Source: Pyrrhosoma nymphula (taxonomy: Eukaryota > Arthropoda > Insecta > Odonata > Coenagrionidae). Taken from it: a stretch of 64,000 nt of DNA. The notes under the pieces were generated by a model. The model ran no database searches, had not been told where the DNA came from, and was given only the letters and a program-made list of their open reading frames with translations. Position 1 is the stretch's first letter. Each line of letters starts with the position of its first letter. Position numbers and translations under genes: made by a program. Positions 12,101 to 24,100 of this stretch are shown here, piece after piece. The stretch lies in assembly GCA_963573305.1 (NCBI GenBank), contig OY754339.1:72959376-73023375 (forward strand). The letters run 5' to 3'.

Positions 12101-15100
12101 AGGGTTTAAATTGAAATTATTAATAAATAAAAGCTCAATGCTCAAAATAAACTTTTTTTCCATCATTATAACATATAAATAATTAAAAAATGCAATAAAA
12201 AAATATGATCCTTTTTGGAACCATTTCCTCAAAAAAATGTGTCAGGGAAGGGGTTAATCAATCGTACTTCATACATGTTTCTAATGTCCTTCAAGGATCA
12301 AAATCATTGAAAACTTTTACACTTGTTCTAATCAAAATAACCAACGAATCTAAAAATTTTGTTGTAAAATTTTCTACTGACGCTGGTTATTTTGTTGATT
12401 TGTGATAATTTAGAATTGTTCCTATTGGTGCAGGTCCAGATGGAACGACACGAGTTATCCATGGTGGCCCAACCAGCATCTTGCCCAAAGCACCTGGACA
12501 AACAGGAACACCAGTGGCTGGAGGACAATCTTTAGTCAAAATACGACCCGCTGGTCCTCAACAGCAGCAGGTCCAGCCAGGTATGTCATTTGTGTAAATT
12601 AATTTTCAGCCCTGTTGTGCAGTTTGCAAGACAAACGAAGAGTGATCATTTGTCATGGTGATATGTTTTGTCCTTTTTTTTAGGTCAACAAGTTCCTCAG
12701 CGTGTACATATAACCAGGGGTCCTGATGGAAAAATACAAATTCGTGGGTTATTGCCAGGTATGCATTTTTCTATGAAATTTTCTAGTTTTCGTGTTTGAA
12801 ATAATGTTAAATTTCTGTTGTTATGTTATTGATTGGAATGAATTCATTGTATCAATTACATTTTACTATCTCTCAAACGGCATGCACCATGAATTGTCTG
12901 TTCTTGTCATAGTCTGTCTCATAACAGTCCCATCTCTCTCAATGTTTTTTCCATAGAATTTTGTGGTCTAGGGAGAGAAACCTACTTTGTTGATTTGCAT
13001 ATCATGATTAAATGTTTCTCTTTATTGAAAAAAACTCTAAATTTGGACATGACATGTTTTTTATTGGCATTTCCATTTCTCCAGGTTTTTCTCTAGTTCT
13101 AGCCTTGTACTAAAAGTGTCTGAGATGATGGAGGTGTAGTTGGCTCTTCTTGGTGTTCAACTTGTGGTTGCAGACTATTAGAATTCCTCTTTAAAGGAAG
13201 TGAAAGGAAATAATTTGTAAAGGGTCCTTCATTAATCACTAGCATGTCCATGAGTTGCAGAGTGAAGTGGCAATAATTCTTGTTGCCCTGGTGAATTCTC
13301 ATTTTAATGTTACCCTTAATTGGTGTGGTGGCATTATGTTTAGTATTTCCCTCTCACATAATCTTTCTCTTAAAATTTAGATTGCTTCCACTGCTATTAT
13401 TGCACAATCTTGTTTTTGTCATCCCAGGTCAGCAGCTGTTGCAATTTCCAGATGGAAAACTTCACATTCAAACTGGACCCCAAGTTCAGCAGTTACTAAT
13501 ACCGCAGGCGCAGCCAGCAACATCCCCAACTTCACAGGCAGCTCAGCAACCAGCAAATGCTGTTAGTATTGAGGAGTAAATTAGATGAAATATAGGCTAA
13601 AATTGTAATGGGGAGTGATCATTTTCATTGTATTAAGCATTTGAAAAATTGTGAAAGTGTCCTCAATTTTTAGAATTATACAATTATATTTTTTCATATT
13701 AGTAATGACTCCATGGAAATCTCATTTGCCCTCCAGGAACATTCTCTTGTATTTTCATGGATATTGACACCTTATGATACCATAGGGCAGGTTGCTTCAT
13801 TTATTGCTATCCCCCTCGAGCTTCCTGTCTGTAACATGTCCAGCCAGTTCCAGCACCCTCTACTAGGTGTTGCACTACCAACATACTAGAAATTTGATTG
13901 TTTAATGACATGGTGAAATGCATTCCTCCATATAAGCATGGCATATACAGTAAAACCCCCATACAACGAATTTGTTGGGACCGGAAAAGTCAGGACTTCG
14001 ATGTAGGGGGTTTTCGATGCATGGAGGTGGTGCGCGGGTTGCGTCTCCACAGGGGCATCCAAGTGTGCTTTACGATGCAAGTCGAGTAAATATCTCAATC
14101 TTACTTTATTCACCATTAAAACCTTTGCTAGAGTGATGATAAACAATTTTTATTATTTACCATCAAATACCGTGGCTATCACCGCGTTATTTTCAATCTG
14201 CGTATTTCTAATTGAAATTATTGTTTTTTTCGTCGATTCTGCTCTACGCCTCATCGCTTACTTTAGTTACGGTCTGAAATTAAAGGAGCGCCAAAATTAA
14301 TGCCTAAGGATTACGTATTTTAAAGTGCTCCATAATTTTTCTGAGTATCTAGTCGATATTATTCTTCGAGTGCAATAATTTAAGTCAATATCAATGGGCA
14401 GTTTTATGCAGCAATTTTGCTTGAAAGAGCACATATTGCCATTTAGACTTCCGAAATAAAATGCACTGTTGGAATCCCATTGAAATACCGGTAAATATCT
14501 ATGTTCGTGACCAGAATATACTAGATATCGATAAACGACGATAGTAGTTAGGTGGGGCGAGTTAGTTACCACGAGGAAAAACGTGGCAGTCAGCAATGCA
14601 CTGAGGTCACAATGGCAATCTCTGATGATAATGCATTGACGATGCTGTTAACACGTGTAAGAGGCGCACCCCTCTTTTTATGCGTCAAAGTTGAAGAAAA
14701 AATTTTGGGGCTTTTTTTTCTCCTATTGCGAGGTGTTGCGGGCCTAACTTCGAATTTTCGGCCATTATCAAAGCTGCTTGCGATATTCTCTTATAATTTA
14801 CGTGGCATTTTTCATAGGCATATATGGACCTCAGAGGTAAGTATTCACTTATAGCCTTAGCCCTACAATGCTTACATTGTTTATTGTCCTTTGGGATGAG
14901 TGGAGTAATTGATATTCATTAAAACAAAACAAATCCGACCTTGCTACAATTCATGTTTAGTTGGTAAGTGCAGACAGTCGCACCGTGATCTGATTTATAA
15001 ATCCGAATCCCCCCACCGTTTTCCTAATGCACAAGTCATAGTCGCTGTAAGTCACCTTTTAAAACGTGGTTAACTTTTACAAATTATATTTTGCTGTAAA

Positions 15101-18100
15101 CAATGACGAGTGGGAATGCAAACACGTTAAATTCAAAATACCCAAGCGTCAGCCGCGTAAAAAACGAACGATAAGGCGTAGATACGACATCAAAACTTGA
15201 AAAAAATCAAGCTTTGAAAGAAATCATAACTGTCTATGGAATTTAAAGCATTTATTATTTCAATATGGTCCAACAAAAATCTTCAATGAATGACAAAATA
15301 AAAAAATTTCATGATTTACATAAAAACGGCTGACTTACTAGTGAGACGGGCGTCGCAGTACGGCGGCACGCACGCGCACGTCCTGTCACAGCTCGTAGAT
15401 TTTCCCCGAAAAGACCTTCTGTCCCTATTGGTATGAAATAGTGCAACCTTATCCTTCCTCCATCTTCTAATGCATGATTCCAGCACATCATGCCTTAGTC
15501 CGGCAGCGCGGTTTCCTACATCCTCAGCGTCTTTGATGACTTAAAGCACTTTAATTTTTTCAACTACCGTGAAAGACCACAACTTTTTGCCCTTGTTCAT
15601 TTTGGAACAACACTAACCTATGTTGACGCATGCACAAATGTTAATATTCACAGAATTCTCTCAGTTGAGCTTAAGGCAGGTGCATACAGTTGAGTCACTC
15701 AAAGTTGTCCGGTGACAGAAAATGAGAAAGTTAGGGGGGTGGAAAATTCCAGTGCTTGCACTTGTCGCACGGCCAATCTCTGTCCCCCAATTGCACCCGA
15801 CACCCTTGCCTTGTCATACAACAAGTTTTTAAAGTTGTTAGGCAACTGCATCCGCCGTAAACAAGCGAGCGAATGATACCCTCCCCTTGATGACTCACGC
15901 TAAGCACCAAGGTCACTCAGCTCTCCAGGGACTTGCCTCGGCCACGATACGAGCGATAGAGTGGCAATGTTGAGTTTCATGTTCCTAATGTTTGGCATGG
16001 AACACACTTGAACCCAGCCATGATAGACGTGAGCAGCATAGGTGCCGCTTGCCGCCAATCCCAGATATTAAATTTTTCTTGTGCCGTTCTACTCATTCTG
16101 TGGCAAAATATCGGCCGAGAACGTTCTGTCTTCTGACAGTATGTACTGCCATTTCTGATTCTGAACGTCATCTACATCTACCATGTGCCGTGCAAGCCAC
16201 CACTAGGGTGTGTGGCACGGGGTGATTCCACACCAGGCATGCAGCACTCGTCCCAGAACAAATCAGGACCTCGCACGCTCCCCATGGTGCTAGGCGCAGG
16301 CCAAAAGCAGTCAGGAGAACAGTATGCAGTCCAACCGGAAACTGGGAGAGTGATACGTAAATGATCATACAAACTTATCTTAGGTCAAATATAATAAACT
16401 TATCTTAGGTCGAATCACTGCTCGTTTCGTGGCCACTACCTCCCTGCCGCGATACTGCTCTGCCGCCCGCCGCTCATATCGTGACCAAGGCTCGAAGGTT
16501 GGCAGATAAAAAATTCGTGTAAGAGGCGCACCCTCATTTTCGGCTACGATTGCTGCGAAAAAAGGTATCCTCAAGCAATCAAGCAAATATTAGGGCGATC
16601 TCGAGGAAACGCACCACTTGCCGGTTAACAGACCACATCCATCAAGGTTAAGACGGCATTAGCAATATTTGGATAGAGTAGAGAGGTTACTCCAGATTTT
16701 CCTTTGGGATGGTGACAGAGTAGATTAAAATTCGCTCTCATTGGTTGAACACCAACCAATGAAGTTTTTAATACTTCGCCCTCCTAACAAGGGGAGTGTC
16801 CGATAAACGGGTCGCAGATCTTGATGAAAATTCATATGCATATAGAGCTCCAAATGCTTTTCACGAATCACCCCACATATGGGTGTATAAATCCAATAGT
16901 TTAAACATAAAAGGCGTTAAAACATTTATAGATGTTATAAAAACTCTATTTATCAGCCTCCGTCATCAAGGGTGGTGTGGTCCATTGATCAGCGTACTGG
17001 TCTGCGGTGCGGAGGGACCATGTTCGATTCCCGTCGGCGACAAATTTTTCATGCTTATTTTCTTTGTTTTTCCTTCGTGGAATTCTATGTTAAAATCTAA
17101 TTTTTACTTTAATATTCAACTTTTTTTTTAACGAGTGGAAATATTTTTTTTCGCGAATACCATAGGGATTATTTATTTTTCTTTCCCTCGAAATTTCTTC
17201 GTTTCCCCATTCTTTCACCACGCAAACTTGATTTGTTCCTTCATTTGCAAGACCTCCTGTTGATATCATAATTATACAATAATGAAAATTTTCTGCAAGA
17301 GGTCACTCTCGCCATTTATAACACGAGCCTTTCTCGACGAGCCTTATCACAATGTATTTATTTGTATTTCTTTAGATTGTGAAATGGTGATTCGATTACA
17401 GAAATTAGTAGATAAGCCGATCACATTTTCCCCTCCTTTTTTCAATGCACGACAAAACAAGGAAACGGGGATCTTTGATCGTGGGTCTTATAAATAATGA
17501 TGTAGCAATTATTTAGACTATTGTATAATTATGATATCAACAGGCGGTCATGCAAATTAAGGAACAAGTGAAGTTTGCGTGGTGAAAGAATGGGGAAACA
17601 AAGAAATTACGTTGACTTCGCGGGAAAGAAAAAAAAATAAGCCCTATGGTATTTGGGAAAAAAATATTTCCACTCGTTAAAAATAAACTTTGAATAGAAA
17701 AGTAAAAATTAGATGTTAACATAGAATTCCACGAAAGAAAAACAAAGCAAATAAACATGAAAAAATTTATCGCCGACGGGAATGAACACGGTCCACAGGC
17801 AGGTGGACAGTCTTACGATAACCGTCCACCTGCCTCTCCAAAAATACCTAAAATCCGATACCGAAAGGTAATTTGAAACTATTTTAGAGGAAAACATGTA
17901 GCTCCTCCCATTCAGGGGGTCCCGGGAATGTAACCCAATACGGAAAAGTAATCTGATGCGATTTAAAAAGGGAAAATTGAGCTCCATCCTCACCACCTGC
18001 ACCTTCGCAAATGAGGTGGGGTGGATGAGTGAGTGGGGTGGAGTGAGTAATGCACCAAGAAGGGTGGGGAGGAATACCAGTCAGTGCCCGAGTCTTATGG

Positions 18101-21100
18101 TGGGAACCGGCAGAGTTAAAGGTTCCCACCATAAGAAACATGTAAACGAGCTTTCTCGGAGCCAGAGCGTCAAGTTTCCTTCATGCCCTCTGCTCTGTAG
18201 GTCTCCGATGTGAACATTTTCGAAGCCCTCTCCGCTGCGGTTCTACTTCCTGCTTATTACGTAAATGTCTATGGAAAAATTACCTGTAAATGAAGAATGC
18301 TACGTTTTTTTTTTTTCAATAATTCGTTGTAGAGGAGCACTTTTCATGTTTTGGGCCCAAGCGCAGACTTCGATGTACGGAGTTTTCGTAGTTAGAGAGG
18401 TTCGTTACGGGAGGTTTTTTTGCGTGCATTGTCCATTGGAAGGGTCCGGGACCGGGTCAATGACTTCGAAATAGGGAGTTTTCCTTAAAATTTCGCTGCA
18501 TGGGTGTTCGTTGTATGGGGGTTTTACTGTATAGAGGGCTTCAGCTAGAATGAGTGTTCATGACATCTGAAAAATCATTTATTGTATAAAATCCACTATT
18601 GTGTGAAATTGTCAATTTTCCCTCATTAATTTAATTATAATATGCCAAGAAAGTAATGGCCATTATAGAGGGTCTCATAGTTGATTTAAGAATTCAGCTG
18701 AAAAATATCTATCCTGATGTTTTCTTTCATTTGCAGTGACATGAAATGTCGTTCTGCAATAATATAATTTGAAAACAGCTGCATCACTTAAACTAATTTG
18801 ATGCTAAGTGCATTGCATGTACTTAACCCTTTGAGTGCCAGCCAAAATTCCATAAAGGTATCTTAAAAGTGCCAAGGGATTTTCATGAAAATTTCCGACT
18901 TTCAATAAAATGTCATTTAAAAGAATAAATTTAATGATAAATTAGTCAAATTTGGACAGTGTATATATAATATATCCCTATATGATACTGTTGACCATTT
19001 TTTTAATTTATTAGCCATGGAAACAATATTCAATTAGTTAAACATTATAATTGTTATCGCAAATTTTATTTTCATTATTAAAAGCAATGTCGTAAAATTT
19101 TACATGAACAATTTTATAAGATTTATACATATTTTCAAATAATACTTATTGATTTTATCAAATACAAAAATTTTTAATTGCATTTTCACTATTATTTGTT
19201 TAAATCGATGAATATCACCAGAGGAAAATTAATGAACCCTTCAAGATTCAACCCCAAACATTTGAAAAATGAATATCATTAATCAAACCAATGGTAATCA
19301 GACATTGAATACATAATGGCTGAAATATATTATCTAAATGATCAGAAAGGTTTTTGAAAACATAAATTAATTGTTAATAGCAATTATGCATTGTTATAAT
19401 TTTTATAATAATTACTGAATTCATACTGAAATTATGATCACTACTGATTTGTTCACATTTTTGTTATATGCAAGCGTTTTACATTTGCTTAAAAAATTAA
19501 ACTATTATCCTAATCAAATTTGGATTTTATCAAAAGAAAATATAACAAAATCATGAATCCAAATTCACACATAGAAATCATGTCAAATTTACGAGTACAA
19601 AGAGAGAAAGAGAAAAACTTAAGACTGCTTATAGTATAAATTTTTTTGATTTTACAATGATCCGTTCCACTCAAAAGTTATTTACAATGTATATTCAATA
19701 AATTATGCTTGATAATGCATTTAGATTGCAAGCCATTGTCACACTTTACACTTTAGTGAGATACAGAGTCACACATCAAAAACTAATACCCCAACGATGA
19801 TGACGCTTATTGAGATATGTACTGCAATAACCTGCTGTGTGATTTGGTCCTACTAAACTTATCTTTTTACAGTTACTGGTGAGGGATGTAGTAGGTAATG
19901 CCTAAATATTTTATTGGCATGGTCTACAATGGGCTGGAACGTAGAGCATGGGTCACACTATGGGGAACTTTCAATTTTACAACAGGATGGAAAACATTTG
20001 CACAAAATTGAAATCGGTTACAGGAAAACATGTTTCTGAACATGATGTCTCCAACCATTTACTGTTGGTCTAGTAACTAGAAATGCTGGGCTTAGTTACT
20101 ATCATCATATTCAAAATGCAAGCAAGAAATGTTATCATTTCTTGTCACAGTCGCCGGCTTCCAAAGTCTAGCTCTTGAATTTGGGGAGAGGATCTTGTGT
20201 GAGTGCAGATACTGCTCTTGCATATCTATTTATTTCAGTGACCATTATCCTCAGGAGAGTATTGGTGAAAAAATACGAACGTACACTATTGGCATATAAT
20301 CATAGAGTGGAGTGTCCTTCTAACCTTGAACTTCGGCATATTGTTGACGCGGTGAAGTCTTCTCCATCTGCTTCTCTTTCACTCCTTTCGTCTTCACTCT
20401 CGTTGGTTTCCAATGATGAAGTTTCACCACACTTGGTGTCTTCTTCCTCCACTGATTCACTACCATCAGATGAACTTATTAGGAAATCACTGTCCCTTGA
20501 TATTTTACTGATCAAATCGTCGATATTTTTCTTTCTTTTCCGCACTTCACTCATCATAGAGAAAAAAAACTTTCGTCGTAAATAAAAAAAACTTTGGTTC
20601 ATTTCACAAGGAAATAAGAAACGGTAAAGATGAGTTTTCGTCTAGCCAGTGATTTTTTTTATGAAAAACCTATGTATATGGAGAAATTGACTGTGATACC
20701 TAATGGCAGAGGAAAGAATGCTCATTTGTAAAATGTACGAGGTTTGCATTATAAGTGAGGTGCTTTTGGTGTCGATACGTCTGTTGAAAGTGGGTGAAAA
20801 TTGCATTTTCACTGGCGAGATGAAAGCTCACCTTTACCTATAATTTTCGACATTTTTCTTTCTTTACCGCACCTCACTCATCATAGAGAAAAAAAACTAT
20901 GGTCGTAAATAAAAAACTTCATAAATATTTAAAAAAGTACTAAGCAATTTAATTAATCATGATTTACATTCAGTTTTACTTTTGTTTTCATTCTATCAAT
21001 TTTTGAAGCATCCATTGTGATTTGGTGAATCAATTTTCAAGGAACAAATACTCAGTATTTATGTGATTGGTATTATTAGCTATTTCTATATAATTTCATT

Positions 21101-24100
21101 TCAAGTGTATCTATATCAGGGACCTGTTTCTCAAAGCTACAAGTCTACAAGTTACAAGTCTGTTCACTTGTAACTTGTGAAATTCTGTTTCTCAAACGTA
21201 CAAGTCTATTAATTACAAGTTCACAAGTTACAAGTCCATTTCACAAATTACAAGTGTTTACTCACAAGTGTTTTCATGCTTACAACACATTCTGTTTCTC
21301 TAACAGACTTGTAAATTACAAGTCCTTGTAACTTGTAAGGAAATTTCTACTAGTTCTCCGAGGTGAGTAAATCGCAGTACATCGGAAAGAATAACTGGGA
21401 AAACAAATGAAAAGTGACTTGATCTCCTTTTCTCAACAGATACGAAAGCGACGAATAAGGTATCTGTAGATAGGATTTTCTACCAACTTTTGACGTAACT
21501 TGCTAAGTTTACGTTAAAACACATTGTTAGTTTATAATTTAAAGTTAAAAGAAAAGTCTTATAGACTAAAACGTAATGAGCCAAGATCACCCCCACGGAG
21601 ACATTGTGAATAAAAACAGAGATGAAAGATTTATTTCCGACAGGAGACATGTACGTTGCTTTTAATCGTGCATTTTATAAATGATCTCATTTGATAAAGA
21701 ATAAATCATTTTGGGGAGGTGGGAATGGTTGAATATGCGGAAGTTACGCACAAGTTTACATGCATTATTTATTACTATTTAACAATATGCCTACTTTTCA
21801 TGTCACTGGTGTTGTTGTGTGTTTGATTGGAGAGTTTATTCAGGATTGACAGACTATAAAATAAGCAATCCATCACCTTATAAGTGAATGTGTCTGCCAT
21901 CCAGTTATCCAAACTGGAGTACGGCACTGGGACATGTGAAATGAAAAAAAATTGTGCTTAAGTATTTGTGCGAAGTTTCATAAATTGGTGATAAAATCTC
22001 TCCTTAGCCCTTCAAAATGAGAGAGAAAAAAAAACTAACCGCTGTGGGGATTGAACTCTTATCCTTTGGCATCAAAACTACACACGCTACCACTAGACCA
22101 ATGTATTTCATTGAAGGAGTGGTGTTCCATTTGGGTATTAATATCAACATTCAAAATGGCTGACCTCATAGTCTTCGCTTGTCTGACAATAAAATGCTAT
22201 TCCGCTATTCATTTGTATCTATGAAAGATAAGCCCTGCACAAGATGATGTCTTGACATGCAAGAATTGTGAATAACCTTCGTTTCTAGTACATCTTTCCC
22301 TTCATGCGATGGAATAAACGACTTTTCTTCATGATGTTCAAGTTTTGCAGACGATTCGTCCTCGCTTGGTTTATTTTAAGGTAAACTGTGAACCAAAAAT
22401 TCCATTTATCTTGTGTTCACGCATTTAATGACACAGAGCAACATAGCAATGACTCTTGGTTATAGAAGATGGCTGGAGAAACTCGTGTAATATATTGAAA
22501 GCTTTAAATAATTGCAAAATATGGAATTGACGTCCCCCATATTCACTTGTAAAATCTTTGAGAATTTACAAGTCTTCCGTTTTCGTTTAAGAAACACTTG
22601 TAAGTCACACTTGTAAGATCGGATTTGTAACTTGTGGAGTTGTATCTTTGAGAAACAGGCCCCAGGTTATTCAGCATAAGGCTTCGTTTGCAAATTATGT
22701 ATAATGCATTTATTTTTCTTCTTAGGGAGTTGCTACGTCTGCTGTGGTTACTCGCCCAGGTGGTCTGCCTATGGTCACCATGGTATCATCAACTGGTGGT
22801 ACACCTGTTGCAGTAAAAGCAGCAAAGTCACCTGTAAAATTAGGATCCAAGGCTACTGTACCTGTGGCTCCAGCTCCTGCGCCCACAGCGGTTGTGTCTA
22901 GCCAGCAAGTTGTGATTGGACAGCCTGCTGCTGGAACCACCACAAGTCAAGTGGTTTTGTCTGGAGGACAGGTATATTTTCTTAAAAAATATTCTAATAT
23001 TTCCTACGAGGCTTTCACAGTGGAATCACCAATTTTGTGAGGGTTTATTTTTCAATAAATGGACTATATTTTTGGTGCATTGCAGCTTCGGTCTTCTGGT
23101 TCTTCAGAAATAAGCTGGAAGTAACCCAAAAAATTGTTCTTTTAATGTTATTTGATTTTTTTGCATTTTGGAAAATAGCAATGAAAAATTTTGCATAGTT
23201 GCAATGTTTGTGAAGTTCCAGCATACAGTCGTCTCATTTAGCGCAACCTCTGTTAGTGCAAATTTCTCTCAGTGGAACTTTCCCAGTGCCGCCCACCTGA
23301 ATCCCTTTACTTCCACCCTGCCTTGAGGCAAACTAATCAAGAGTACCAACAAAGTTGCTCTCACTTGATGCGACGACATTACCGTCAACCTTTACTCTTC
23401 TTGGTTTTTATATTTTTGCCAAAAGAGAGAAATATTATTGACAAGAAAATTTCTCATTGATGGGCTGGGCCATTAATAATGACAGCTTTCAACAGATTTT
23501 GCGAGGATGATCTGAGCTTCGAGAGCAGGAGCACCGTGGAATGTCAAGGCTGGGGATGTTTACCTGCTACAAAGAACTAATGTGCCTGATTGACACAGCT
23601 AAAAGCAGGACAACTTCTGATATTTTAATGAGACAGATCTTCTTGGTTCTCTTCCGTGTGGGTTCATCATCGTGGGTTTACGAAATGTTTTGCATACATT
23701 CCCTTCTTCAGGCCTGAAGTGATAAGTTTAAACAAAATTAAACCCATTGGAATCGGCGAGTGTAAGTGAATAAAATTATATCCGGCTGCAGTATTAACAA
23801 AATGTCCTCCTTTCCAGTTAATTCCATAAAGAGAATGTAAGTGACGAATTATTTTCGTTTATGGTAGAAGTTTTATTTCGTACACACTTAGTGTCTGTGT
23901 TAGGGCTTCCTCATTTTTACTTACAAAAATGCTATTTGTGTTCATATCTATAGGAATAAATATTTACGTGTTTTATTTCTTAATAGGATTACTTTTTTTT
24001 GTTTTCGTTCTTTTTTCACAAATGGGGAAAATAATTTTCATTTGTGCAAACTTCAGATATCAGTAACAAACCCAACGTAGCCCTTGAGTGAATAGTTCTA

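Larger units (their letters stand above)
8463..12253 (+). mobile_element. Non-autonomous piggyBac-family element, copy 1 (3791 bp)
   Basis: The element is bounded by TTAA at 8459-8462 and 12254-12257. The inverted termini are CCCCTTCCCTGAC and GTCAGGGAAGGGG. Inside are decayed transposase pieces on the + strand: an acidic N-terminus (about 10355-10530, GSESSFSEHTISDADCEGEP), a middle piece to about 10890, and a C-terminal Cys-rich finger at about 11790-11909 (HKCFLC ... RYFCPDCDVTLWL). The catalytic core between them is missing, and the same gap exists in copy 2 at 38925-42035. It interrupts repeat R1 and itself holds a 672-bp insertion. Confidence 0.9.
6903..12301 (-). repeat. Dispersed repeat R1, copy 1 (split by a piggyBac element)
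   Basis: Bases 6903-8462 and 12258-12301 together match, in reverse orientation, the sequence at 28570-29600. The clearest block is at 7170-7400, whose reverse strand reads DGKQDLPSLYLIGSVILAHN; copy 2 reads DGKQDLPFLYLIGSVILAHN. I do not recognise the translated sequence as a known family. Copy 1 carries about 540 bp (7390-7930) that copy 2 lacks, and the interval 8463-12253 is a later piggyBac insertion. Confidence 0.7.
13948..18529. mobile_element. 4.58-kb element with pogo/Tigger-type inverted ends, no transposase
   Basis: The left end CAGTAAAACCCCCATACAAC and right end GTTGTATGGGGGTTTTACTG are exact inverted copies, flanked by TA at 13946-13947 and 18530-18531. This is the end type of the pogo/Tigger branch of Tc1/mariner. 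I find no transposase motifs inside, so it is probably a non-autonomous element that grew by later insertions. Those include two SINE-like copies in opposite orientation and a GCAAGCCACC...GTGTGTGGCA motif at about 16193-16220. Its size is large for such an element. Confidence 0.85.

Noticed and set aside
21120..21340. CRISPR-like or simple satellite array of ACAAGT words
   Set aside because: Spacing is irregular, both orientations occur and the block is part of an element with inverted ends; CRISPR is not expected in an animal genome.
22035..22105. tRNA gene on the minus strand
   Set aside because: A and B boxes are present but the acceptor stem does not pair; treated as a SINE head.
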